From: Lyophyllum atratum
Lineage: Eukaryota > Basidiomycota > Agaricomycetes > Agaricales > Lyophyllaceae
Assembly: GCA_014905825.1 (NCBI GenBank)
Contig: JACGCN010000006.1
Location: 1,426,001 to 1,490,000, forward strand
Direction of reading: 5' to 3'
DNA: 64,000 bases
Part shown: positions 36,433-47,149 of the stretch, piece by piece
How the letters are laid out: each line of letters opens with the position of its first letter
Position numbering within the stretch: the first letter of the stretch is position 1
Notes under the pieces: model-generated
Told to the model about the DNA's origin: nothing
The model's input: the letters and a program-made list of their open reading frames with translations, nothing else
The model's database searches: none
Made by a program: the position numbers and the translations under genes

Positions 36433-38067
36433 ATGATCATCACAGGCGAGGACGCGAAGCTCGTCTCAAAGAGCCCAAACCGCCCCGACAGTCGTCCCAG
36501 CGCCGGCACCATCGGACAAGGCAGTTCAACTGACTCTCCTCCCACATATCAAGCCTCCCAGAGACCCCCTGCTCAGCCGCAGACCTATGTTGCTCAGCAG
36601 CAAGTTGCCTATCGCGAGTCCCCCGCACGGCGCTTCTGGCGTGCCTTTATAGTCGCTATCCTCATCTGGTTCCTCATGTCATTACTCGTTAAGAGCATAT
36701 TCAACGTTGCACACTGGAGCCGTGTGGGTCATTATCTTGCGACTGTTGGATTTGTTTCCTATCTAATGGCAGCATAACCTCCAGAATTTATGGAGCGGTG
36801 ATTACCCCGTGCCTTCTAATATTGCCCTCTCGTATTGCGTCAGTGGCGACGGTTGGTCAGATACCCCTTACCCAGACCATTCGAATGTCCGAGATGCTAA
36901 GCCGCCATTTAACCGATTTCCATACGCCTCGAGCACTTCATTTGAACTCCCCCTATCCTACGAGACATTGTTCTTGCTGTCCCGCGGTTCACAGACAAAC
37001 GGGGCCATTGATGTAATCACATCGGAAAAAGTATCCGATGTAGCAAAGGTCTATTTCACTGTAAATTACTACAGCAAGTCTGTCCGCGACCAAGGCGCCA
37101 AGGTCTGCCTCATCAAACGAACAAGCAACGAAATTGGAGTCGGGTTTTTTGTGAGTGCATAATAACACTGTCAATATGCTTCCATTGATAGCTAATGGCT
37201 TTCCCCAGACTCGCCAGTGGTATCGAGCCGACCATGGATTGTATTACCAGGCTACGGTTGTTCTCCCGGCAAATGCCCGTCACATCGAAAACTTGGAGAC
37301 AGACGTTCCAAATACCAGTCATAGATTCAGAGATGTGCAAAGAGTCAACTTCTCCCAAATTGATATCAAAGGCTCAAATGCTCCTATCGAAGCGCAAGTG
37401 AGAACTTTGCACGTCGTTCAGTTCCTGTGCTAACTCGCGCCTTGCCAGTCTATTTGTGCCGACACGGCTATCTTTCGAACATCGAACAGTGCTATAATCG
37501 GTGTCTTCAACACTTCTCGCTCCTTGACGTTAAGGACGTCGAACTCCCCGATTCAAGTAGATGTTGGCGTCCGCAACGAAAAGGAATATGTCTCCGAGCT
37601 TGTAATGCGTACCAGCAATGCGTGAGTGCCAAGTTCACCATCACATCAGAACCTAACTTTGTAATACTCACAGCAAAATCGAATCTCGCGTGAGCCTGAC
37701 CTCCCCGACAAAGGGTGGAAGGTACTTGGTAACAGCAACGACATCCAATGGTTCCCTCAACGTCACCTTCCCGACCTCGCCCCTTGACTCGACCCTGAAA
37801 CTGACAGCTGCGACTTCCAATGCACCGGCATTGGTCTCATTGGACCCCGCATACGAAGGGACTTTTTCTTTGTCGACGTCTAACTTCTCTCCGTCTCTCA
37901 AACGGCGAGACGTACAAGACCCTACTGGGAAAGGGCGCAAAAGGATGATGGAGGCCAATAGTTATGGTCGCGGAGTTCTCAGAGGCAGCGTTTATTGGTC
38001 TGATCAAACAGGTCATGGTACAGTTGAAGTGAAGTCATCGAATTCACCAGTTACCATCGAGCTCTGA
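36433..38067 (+). CDS. Membrane-anchored adhesin-like beta-repeat protein
   Basis: ATG 36433 starts a disordered N-terminal tail (about 70 residues). One membrane helix follows (FWRAFIVAILIWFLMSLLVK), and after an intron of about 60 bp comes NLWSGDYPVPSNIALSYC. The outer part repeats short beta-strand units built around T/S-S-N: FRTSNSAIIGVF, LRTSNSPIQVDVG, MRTSNAKIES, TTSNGSLNVTF, ATSNAPALVSLD, STSNFSPSL and KSSNSPVTIEL at the end. This is the ladder-like pattern of DUF4097/adhesin-like fungal proteins. Orientation should be type II, with the repeats outside. Introns are near 37150-37208, 37399-37448 and 37621-37673. The stop is at 38065-38067, 53 bp from the convergent F-box gene. Confidence 0.7.
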
Positions 38068-38120
38068 AGCATAGTCGCTGTGTTACATGATATATGGAAG
38101 TCCATTTATGTATGATATCC

Positions 38121-39600
38121 TTATCCTATCGGAATGGAAGGTTTGTTGGAATTACTTACCCCTGCTCTATGACGAGGTGGAAATATATATCGCCGCTCAG
38201 TGGCAGATAGCAGCAAAATGGTTTTCATGCTGAGGCAGGCCCTCGTAATTGCATGAATGAACGCATTCAAGAACATTTCAGGAGAGTCCTCGCGAAAGCA
38301 GCGACCAGCAACACAGAGGTGCTGTAGCGCTGGAAATAGTGCCAGCCATCTGGGAAGCGTGACGAGAGCAGCGCTGGTGAATCCATCGCGCATTAGAGTG
38401 TCCACCTTCAACGTTTTTACGCAGCGGAGGCTGAATTCTACGTTCTGTTCCTTTGCCTGCTCCTCCTTTCCCTTTAACCACGCCTCAACGCCAGGAACAT
38501 TCCCAAACTCCAAGCAAAGCGTAATTTCGGTTGAGCATGAGGAAAGGCATGACAACGCGTCATCAGCGCGGTCAAAGCCGTGGTATTTATCGCCCAAAGG
38601 GAACTGGATCCAAGCCAGATCAGCAAAAGTTTCCATAGACGGGAAATAATGGATGATGTAATCAGATGATGTCTGCAATGTACTGAGTCGAGGGAGGACG
38701 CCTGTCGGCAGGCGAGGCGGATGAATTGGCATCATCATATTATGGTGAAAGACGAGCGAGACGATAGAGGGGTGGCGAATGAGAAATTTCCGCAGGGCCG
38801 ATGGTATGACAGCACAATGCGAGATGGAGAGGCTGGAAAGAGATGGCAGGGATATTCGGCTAGAAAGGGTCTCCCAATCCTTCGAGTTGAATACACACTT
38901 GAAGGACAAGTCACTGATTGCTGACGCATTCAGCGTCTCTTCGTAAAATGAAAGCAAGAAGCGCGGCAGCGCCTGGAGGTTGCACACTCTGAGGTGTGGG
39001 AATGATTTCTTTTTTGCAAAAAGACGCATGGGCCGCGAAATTGGCAAAAATGCAGGCCATCTCATGGTTTGCGAGTCCGGAGAGGAGATGGACCACGATA
39101 AAGATGACTCTAGACTTTTGATGCTCAAATGGGTGCAGGATTTGAGCAGCACCACCTCTAGTAGGCCCAGTACAACTTCCTCCCACTGTGTAAACGGAGG
39201 ATGCATCAGTTGAAGCACGATTTCTTCGACGCTGGCCAACTTGGAAATGTAGCGCATTAACAGGCGAGCCTCGGTAATCATCTCTGACAGCGAGTTAAGG
39301 TGTCTCGTCAAGTCGCACGAGAGCCGAGTTGGCGATGTATTCAGTGTGGATAGGGCAATTCCGAGCGCAGGTAGAGCCTCGATCGTTCTATCTTTACATT
39401 GCAGGGAGATGGTGGGGGAGTCTAAGTCAACGTTGAATCGGTTCAGCAGCACACCAATGGCCAAGTGATGCAGATCCCGAGAAACGCCAGCAAGAGACAG
39501 GAGGTCATCAGGAGCGAGATCTTCAGAAACACAGAGTAAAATGTTCGCAGGGGAGGTGTAAAAGGTTGTGTCCTGGATTCATCGCTGGAGCTTGCGCCAT
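38121..39600 (-). CDS. F-box domain protein
   Basis: This is probably an SCF ubiquitin-ligase substrate adaptor. The F-box is at the N-terminus: HNLLHLP, ANILLCVSEDLAPDDLLSLA, GVSRDLHHLAIGVLLNRFN. The rest (about 440 residues) is a leucine-rich fold with irregular repeats (LPSLSSLSISHCAVIPSALR, LPRLSTLQTS, LFPALQHLCVAG), as in basidiomycete F-box families. The F-box is split by one extra base in a C4 run at about 39548-39553; with that base removed the frame runs from ATG 39600 (MAQAPAMNPGHNLLHLP) to the stop at 38121. No intron is needed. Confidence 0.8.
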
Positions 39601-40158
39601 GAGTTGGTCGTAAGAAAGAATCTCTATTTACACGAGACTTGTCCTTTCGATACTTCTGCCTCATGAACAACAAAACATAACAATCGTCATCATGTTCAGT
39701 GAATTCAGAGCTGAGGCAAATAGAAGGGATAAAAACTACAAAGTACAGTAACGACTGTAGTTACACGGTTACATGATCTCATAAGTCCGAAAGCAACAAT
39801 AATCTTGACAGATTCTAAGCTAAATTGTTTGACGATAAGGAATTTGTCCAACGGTTGAAAGAGAATGAGTTGAGAAGGAGGATGGGTAACGTAATCCTAA
39901 CGGTCCTTGACTATGTGGCTCGAGTGGACTTTTTACGCCGTAGAGGGAGGTATGCGCGAAGCGTCGCAATCCCCGTGATCTTAACTCTCTGGTGGTGGTT
40001 GGTCACTGGGAAGAGACCGATAGACTCCGCAGGATCGAGATGTGTAAACCAGGGTTTAGGAGTTATGAATTGTTCACTTCCATCGAAGGAAGTCAAGTGA
40101 CTATTTGTCTCTATCTGTTATATCTGATCGATAAGCCTGTTCCTAGGAGCATGGGAAG
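39601..40158. other. Intergenic region
   Basis: A plus-strand open frame of 91 codons at 39825-40100 has one hydrophobic stretch (SVAIPVILTLWWWLV). It has no other support and is probably chance. Nothing else was recognised. Confidence 0.3.
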
Positions 40159-40941
40159 CTAATCACTCACAGGTGAAGATTTCGACGCGTAGGCATTGTG
40201 GATATCATCGTAAGTCTGTATGGGCAGCCGCACGATGAGGTCCTCATCCAACGTGTGGCATTCATCAGTGTCGGATTCTGACTCGTCGGAGGAGGTGCCG
40301 AGGCGATGAACCACACATTCACTCTTTATCGCAGGCATTCTGCGCAGTAACTGATCAGGTAGATGGCCTGCAGGTTCGTCCACAGCTTCTGCCCAGCAGA
40401 CGGCGGCAAAGGCATCGGCGGGAAGAAAAGAAGCTGATATTCGAGGCCTTCCAAGCAAGAACAATCAAATTCGAGGTCCAATGTTGTCCGATCCAGAACA
40501 GCACTGATTGTTGAATTGGAGTCGAAAACAGATTCAAAATCGTCGAATCTTAATATATCACTTGGAATGGACTGGGCGTATGGTTTCTGGCCCTTTGTCG
40601 TCTCGGGCGACGTTGACCATGAGAAGGTCTGAGGGAAGTCACTATCCTGAGAGAGTGTCTGTGGTGAGCGATGTCAATGTTATAAGGTTATTGGGTAAAA
40701 GCGGATGAGCTGACCCGTTTCGCAGGAGAAGAAAAAGCCATCTATGTAGCAGGACTTGAATGAAAGGCTGGAGGTATTCTTGCGGGCAGTAAGTGGCGTC
40801 TGCTAGAAGGCAGGCAGTTGGGATCGAAGGGTATCCGACATGGGGGCCATGAGCAATCTTATATTGGAAGCGATGCTTGACCCTTTTGTTTAACCAGTTC
40901 CGGTCCAACAGGGTCAGGTTGCCCAAATTGTCCGAGGGCAT
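40159..40941 (-). CDS. Hypothetical protein, unknown function
   Basis: ATG 40941 gives MPSDNLGNLTLLDRNWLNKR. A helical hydrophobic part follows (PFIQVLLHRWLFLLLRNG), then an intron of about 55 bp (gtcagc..cacag, about 40650-40710). The next exon encodes FPQTFSWSTSPETTKGQK, IPSDILRFDDFESVFDSNST and DLEFDCSCLEGLEYQLLFFP. That frame stops at 40326-40328. A neighbouring frame continues sensibly with LGTSSDESESDTDECHTLDE and LIVRLPIQTYDDIHNAYASK to 40159, so a frameshift or unseen intron near 40340-40400 is possible. No family was recognised. Confidence 0.45.
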
Positions 40942-41137
40942 GACCGTGACCTGCCCTGGTCACAACATAATTGTCAAAGAACGTCAACAAGGTCATGGCG
41001 AACAGCGATCATATTAGGATGCAGCTGGAGAATGAAGCAAAATGGACCGAGAATAACAATAAAGGATCCGAGTGACAATCAGGAACCCACACAAAGGTAT
41101 AAACACGAAAGCCAGTATAACAATATCCGAGATAGTG

Positions 41138-41998
41138 TCAAAGAGGGGATGCAAGCCCTGCGGCCTTGCTTTTCCTACGGAATTTCTGGGTGAAACGCTT
41201 GGCCTTGGCCACCCAGTCATTCCTCGCCGGCGAAGAACCTGCCATGGTGAGTCGCGAAGGCTGATTTCGTAGGGCGCCAGGGGCATGAATAATTGTTTGA
41301 CTCGCCTCTACACCCTCTGCAGACTCCTCCGTCGCCTCTTCAACCGATACTCCGATCATTACATTTGCCTCTCCCACTAGGATATTGGCAGAACGCGCGC
41401 GGCTCAGCCTCCGGGGGAGAAGACTGCCTATAGCCCTAGAGATACTCTGGCGGCCAGAAATTTGATGCATGTGCGTGACATGGTCATCCTCTATATGTGC
41501 ACCCTCGTCATCCACGTGTGCGGATGACCCTGAAGCAAAAGACTGCGTGCTCTCGTTCTAGAAGAGGAACATTAGTGAAACATCGTCGGCAGCAGCAATA
41601 GAGTGACGTACTGCAGCTTGTAACTGATACAAGGCAGACCGTGACGGAATTGTCGAGAGTGTAGGGGTGGGTGGACCCCGAGAGCCTTTTAGGTAGTCGT
41701 CCGCCAACTTGCATATCGATCTAAGTTAGAGCAATGGTATCACGAAGATGAGGCTTACTTGGCCAAATCGCGTTATGGAGATGCTCCCTCGCCGACGCCT
41801 CTTGGCTTGGTTCGCTGCAGGTGTTACTGCATCTTCACACAACTCCGTGGATTCTCTCGATCCGCTGGCCACAGCCTCCTGAGCGCGCCGCTCATTTTCC
41901 TCCTCCACCTTCTGGAAGATCTGATGTCCGTTAGGTAAATAGACACGATGAATCTGAACGACACCCACTTTTTCAAGTGGCTCTGGGAAACCGTCCAT
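41138..41998 (-). CDS. Hypothetical protein, unknown function
   Basis: ATG 41998 opens MDGFPEPLEKVGVVQIHRVY. An E/A-rich helix follows (FQKVEEENERRAQEAVASG) and then KRRRRGSISITRFGQ, a likely basic phosphosite (RRRRGSIS). Two short introns keep phase into LADDYLKGSRGPPTPTLST and NESTQSFASGSSAHVDDEG. The C-terminal part is mostly disordered, with ISRAIGSLLPRRLSRARSAN and WVAKAKRFTQKFRRKSKAAG. No domain was recognised. Confidence 0.55.
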
Positions 41999-43032
41999 GG
42001 CTGAGGAGCTGGCAAATAGCAGGTAACCTGGGGCGAGTTTTGCATTCGCGCGGTGTCTTGATATCGAAGGAATATTGGGGAAGCTGGCTGCAGGTCCAAA
42101 TAGGTATAGAAGACGGTCAGAAATCAGAACCGCGTGAAGTCCATCCTACCGACTTCCAACTCCCAGCACAAAACGATGTGAACTTCTTAAAACCCACTTT
42201 ATTTTATTGATGATGTAAGCAGGGTCGCCACGTGGCATTGATCACATCGAACTCCGGGAAACGTGTTTATGACCGGTATGTATGTGAGAAAGATCGATTT
42301 CAGAAGTATCGTGAACGAGAGACTTCTGTGTTCGCCCTGTATCTCAGGACGGAGTGTAGATAAGTGTTTCGCAGCAAGCCCACTGGGTGATGCTCAGGGT
42401 CGGTGGCACTTGAATGACAGTGGATAGGACAGTGCCACTGTCCTCTTAAATTCACGACCGTGACACCGCGGCGACGGATTACACTGAGGGTCACAGTATA
42501 CCTTGAACTTGAAGTGCACCTAACTTAGTAAGTTAACTAACTGGTAGTGATAACCACAGGCGATGTACACGGATGTTGCGATCCCACACCTGCATCTTGA
42601 GGATCTGGGTCCCTACCGCCTCTGGGCAATCACCCCGACGCATCATCGACGAGTGCCGTACGAGTGGCGAGCGAACTAACAGAAAAGAAACATTAAATAT
42701 TCAGATAGGATTGCGTGGTATGGTTGATGTTTATAGATGTTCGGAGACAACGAATATGACATGGTCTGAGTATGTATTAGGGACTCGATCGTAATGCATG
42801 TGGCGGAAATAAATATCACAGTTGTATGCATACCGTAAAAACAGGGAAAAACTCACTCGTGCCTGTCCTGCCAACGCACGCTGGAGTTATTTCTCCTCGT
42901 ATACTGAAGGAGCGTCATACTAGTGACCATCAAATTACAATTCAAGAGAAAAATATGCATATATGACTAGCAAACTACTCAAAGGACCACGACCCAGGTA
43001 ACGAGGGGAGGTCAGGAAGCAGGTCTCCGATC
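41999..43032. other. Intergenic, about 1 kb, no recognised gene
   Basis: Only short open frames occur on both strands. No RNA gene or inverted repeat was noticed. Confidence 0.3.
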
Positions 43033-44207
43033 CTACTGCCCGCCATATAGGCTGACAACACCCTCGAGGTCGGTCTGGATTCTTGATACAGCTTCCGTGC
43101 CCTCGCTTTGTTCCTGGTCTGCAAATGCATAACGAGGATAAGCCGATGAAACATCCCTCAGTGATCGTGCGATGAATACTATACCTTGCTTTTCTTCGTC
43201 CAGCACGCTACTTTTTGGAAGGTCCGACTTGTCGGCCAGTTCTTCCGTTTGCATTCTTGCTAGGTCCACGCGCTGGCGGCTGTTCGCCACGATGGTCTTG
43301 ATTGTCGCCCACTGATGAACCTGCCGTGGATATTCATCAGCTCGATTTGTACGAACAAGAAGTTGATGAGCCCATCATGCATCCACGAAATCTAGATGTC
43401 TCACCAGTTCGGTCGTCGGTGGGTGAAGTGGCAGGGCTAATGCTGCCTAGAAGAGTGCTGATAGTGCGGTGTACATCTTCTTTCTCCAAACCGGGCGGTA
43501 GTGGGCTCCTACCTCCGTCCGATGGTTGGGCCCGCAGGCGTTCACGAGCTCTGAAAATCAGAACCGTGGTCTTGATCCCAATGGACTCCGACTCTTCGTC
43601 ATCGAGAGCCTCAGGCCGGCTGCAGAGATCCGCATACAGTGGAATAAGCAGGGCATGATCAACCTTGAATCGCTGATACAGGACAATCCTCGTCACCAAG
43701 GGGATTGTCTGTTTCTCAAGTTCGCGAATAGCCAGATTTTTCACCTCGTTGAACTCCCATTTGTGGGCGAGGTCGAGAATGCAACTCCAGTCCTCAATGG
43801 TCCAATCGTAAAGGGAATACCGCCTGTTGGGGTAAATTAGAAAGGTTTGGATCTTTAGTCCGGACATCGATACTCACGGGTTGTAAAACACCCCAAGGAG
43901 CTTTCCAAAGGCAGCAGCTGGCACATCCAACACTATAGCGACGGATTCGTCGTCGCCTTGATGGGGCCGTCCTGGAGATGCTGGAAGTTCAATCTGTTCA
44001 CGGAAGACTCGGGACTCGCGTTCAAAAAAGTATCGATGAATTCGAAACAACTGGTTATCGGCCTGAATAATTGAATGGTCAGACATAGACGATGTTACAG
44101 GATGGCAGATGACATGCAAGAAAATGAATATCCCCGCCATTCATGTAGTATTGGGGATGTCGCTGAAGTTGTTTGAATTCTTGTTCGTCGTTTGCAGTTG
44201 GTGCCAT
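43033..44207 (-). CDS. BTB/POZ domain protein 1
   Basis: A basidiomycete-type BTB protein, likely a protein-interaction or ubiquitin-adaptor factor. From ATG 44207 (MAPTANDEQEFKQLQRHPQY) an intron of about 50 bp leads into the BTB core: NQLFRIHRYFFERESRVFRE, VAIVLDVPAAAFGKLLGVFY, then WTIEDWSCILDLAHKWEFNE, VKNLAIRELEKQTIPLVTRI and the helix ESIGIKTTVLIFRARERLRA. A C-terminal exon reads VHQWATIKTIVANSRQRVDL and ends SLYGGQ at 43033. The join to the last exon (about 43320-43420) has an unresolved phase. Confidence 0.78.
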
Positions 44208-45315
44208 CGAATGATTAGAGAGTGCGCCAGACGATAAGTATGTTCAGACTTGGACGAGGCTTAGTTCCCGGATCAAGCAAGGTCTTTTGAATGGACGACT
44301 TCAACACGTGCAATGGATGTCTTGCTCACCATCGGCTTGAATCTTGAGCGCCTGAATGTGCAATTAGAAGGTCAGGTTTGAGGGTCAAGACAGCGGATAG
44401 CCTTACTGGTGTCGCCGAAGAATACTTCGGAAGTTACTAAGATGTTCGGCGTTCCCACTTTGCTACACGCCGTGGCGTTGTTTACTCATCAAGAAAAGTT
44501 TATATCAGAACCAGCAGAAGTCATGATCCTCTAAGATGTGTGTCCATTGAATGTGATAGTGACTGATAAGCCATATTTCGGTCAGTTCACTTGACCGTAT
44601 CAAGGTCATCGGATTGGACCTACACTCCAGCCTCATGCCGTTGCTGCGGCGCGTGGTGTAAGACCCCATTTTTTGGGCAGTCTGAAGTTCAACTTTGAAC
44701 ACATCTCCAGCAGGTGTCCGACCTCGAGGCAGTGGTTCAGATTCCACTTTCTTCCCAGACCCTTCTTCTATTCAGTAGTGTGTACGGCATGACATATGGA
44801 CACAGGAACTTTTTATTGGCAGAACTATGTGTCCTGAGCGTCCATCAACACGGGATCTACATGATGTAGAAGTGACATACATTGGGTGCGCAATAGTGCG
44901 AGGCCTCCCGCAACATAGACGGTAGGTGCTTCGAAAGTCTGGACAGTCGCAGTGCAGCTGTGGGTCATAACGTAAATATTCTGGCCGTGTGAATCCGAGT
45001 GTCAAATGCCATAGATCGGAAACTAAGGCCTAATAGCCTAAGGCTCAAGTGACCTCAAGTGTGAGATTCTATCAGAGATTACCAGAAGGAGAGGGTTTCG
45101 TCAACCGAGTGCTGGATTCACCGATGTTTTCGATGTCAGTCCAGGCAGGAATCGGTTGGGTACTTTCCAGGGTTCTAGCGATCGATGTCTGGCCGTTCGA
45201 GCACAGTTTGTAGGCCAGTAGGTATAGCTTGAATCCATCCGGTGTTCAAAAGACATATTCTTGTATGCCGAGTGTGATATCGAGACAAATTGGGTGTGCT
45301 TAACGCGTCAATTGA
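44208..45315. other. Intergenic, about 1.1 kb, no recognised gene
   Basis: AT-richer sequence with scattered short frames only. It separates BTB gene 1 from the TMEM223-like gene. Confidence 0.3.
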
Positions 45316-46091
45316 TCAACATTTTCCAGCTCTGCGAATCGGCCCGCTCTTCCACCGACTATCCAATTCCATCCGAGGTTTGGGTAAAAAGGTCTCGACA
45401 CGTTTGACTTCCCAGTCTGCCAGAACTTCTGCGCGAGCCTGGTGTAAAGGAAGACGTCGTCCGTGGATAACAGAATCCTCAAATCCCATGTACCAGTGGC
45501 CTCTCTCCCCATCGACTCTGAAGATCATCTCTGTTGTGTTCCTCCCATCCCTCAACGAGGCTTTACTGGCAGGAAAAACAATCCCATTTTTCCGGAAATT
45601 ATGAGCGCACTGGATGAAGACGCGTCGACCTTCGGATCCAGAGGGTGGAAGAATAGCAAACGTCCGAACAAAACGCGTCTGGGCGACCAGGAGCGCGGCA
45701 GCAAGACCAGCACCGAAGACCAAGTGACCTGTGCATAAGCCTACGCGCTGCCAGCTTGGTCGCAAGACATATTCATGAGGTGCTGACGCGTCCTCCCCTT
45801 TCGTGGTTGAACTTTTCAGAGTCGACCAATGATTGTAGGTAAGCTCAATAGCAGAACCTCTTTAAAATAATAGCAATTAGCTCTTAGCATATTAGCGACA
45901 AACAACGCAAGAACCAACGTCAAAAAAATATCGCAGGCAATGAGTCCCCAAGTCCAGCGCGCCCACCATGGCGGGTGTCTCTGATACAGCGGTGGCGTGG
46001 TTGCCACTAGTGTCGAAGGAGCTCCGGATTGTGCGCTTCGTAGACGAAAGAGCTGAGTGAATCTACTCGTTCTGGTGAGGACAGACTGCAT
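45316..46091 (-). CDS. TMEM223-like mitochondrial membrane protein (candidate)
   Basis: Exon 1 from ATG 46091 encodes a basic targeting-like start (MQSVLTRTSRFTQLFRLRSA) and a first membrane helix (GLIACDIFLTLVLAL). After an intron of about 95 bp, exon 2 gives WQRVGLCTGHLVFGAGLAAA plus LLVAQTRFVRTF (second helix), a stretch with VFIQCAHNFRKNGIVFPASK, then FRVDGERGHWYMGFEDSVIH. The order of two helices, a hydrophilic beta-like domain and a G-E/R-G-H-[WF] core matches the layout of animal TMEM223. The call is tentative. The stop is at 45316-45318. Confidence 0.5.
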
Positions 46092-46158
46092 GAGGGATGT
46101 TGTCCTTTTGGTCGAAAACAGTCCAACACTCTCAGGACTACACAACTACAAACACAAT

Positions 46159-46967
46159 CTATTTTGGTGGGAGCGGGCCGCCTTCCAGCTCCAGCCCAAG
46201 GACCTCACAAACCGCCTTCCTCACTTCATCGGGTTTCTTCCTTCCCCACTTTTCGAGCTTCTCCCTCACTAATGCAATCTTAATGACCGGCTCCACGCCC
46301 AATTTCTGCCCCTCGCTTACATCGAGTCCATCGGCCCTTGAGCATAGGGCAATGAAGGCTGAGTATGCCCACTGTTGCTTGACCTCGTATTTCAGCATCA
46401 GCTCAATTTTCTCGACGGGATCAATTTCAAGTTTCGCCAGCTCTTTGATAGATAGCTTGCGTATATCTCTGAATTTCCAGCGAGTTGAAAGGTCCAATAT
46501 CGCGACCCAGTCTTGTGTTGTCTTTGCTCTGAATTCCCCTATGACGCTAGGTCTGTCTGTCAGGCCTCGGGCTTCATCATGGGCTGAATCGTAACGTTTT
46601 GCTCACGGTGGGTAGATTATCCACAGCAAACGCTCGAAATCGGCAACCTGGACCCCATCCAAGATCAACGGGTGTTCGCCATCTGACCCCTCCGCCGCTG
46701 TGTCGATGTCCAGCAGAGAAGTTACTGCTTGGAAGAATTCTGAATGCCTTAGGAAAGAACCATCCCAAACTTTAAAAAGAGTTTCGTTGACCTTCGCTTC
46801 CAATTGAGTTTGTGCGTCGAACTTAACAACTGAGGACAAACTTGGATCACGAGATTTCCTTCCTCCAAGTAATATTCTTCGTGTCGATGTAGTTACAAAC
46901 AATCAGGCCTCGAGGGATACGGTGGTGGGCCAGATGGCTCAGTTTTCTCAGCCCCTATGCCGGTCAT
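46159..46967 (-). CDS. BTB/POZ domain protein 2, possible in-frame stop near the N-terminus
   Basis: The BTB core is clear: EEYYLEEGNLVIQ joins across a short intron to VNETLFKVWDGSFLRHSEFF, then LILDGVQVADFERLLWIIYP, VAILDLSTRWKFRDIRKLSI, KELAKLEIDPVEKIELMLKY and GVEPVIKIALVREKLEKWGR, ending LELEGGPLPPK. From ATG 46967 (MTGIGAEKTEPSGPPPYPSR) the frame runs directly into LHRHEEYY except for a TAA at 46893-46895. Either a short intron was missed, translation starts elsewhere, or the copy is nonsense-mutated. Confidence 0.72.
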
Positions 46968-47149
46968 TGTTGAAGAACGGGAGGAGGGAAAACCGACACA
47001 GCCCTTTCGATCTGACAGACAGCGCTCAAATTAGACAGCACGTCCAAAGGTTATGACATCTGTGGTTGGCGTGGGCGTGCATACATATGAAATTTATGAC
47101 ACGCGTCAAAAGCCTGCAATCATCACAAATATATGGACACGACGGAGAA

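Noticed and set aside
39825..40100. Plus-strand frame of 91 codons with one hydrophobic stretch
   Set aside because: No conserved motif, no splice support, and it sits in the gap between two minus-strand genes.
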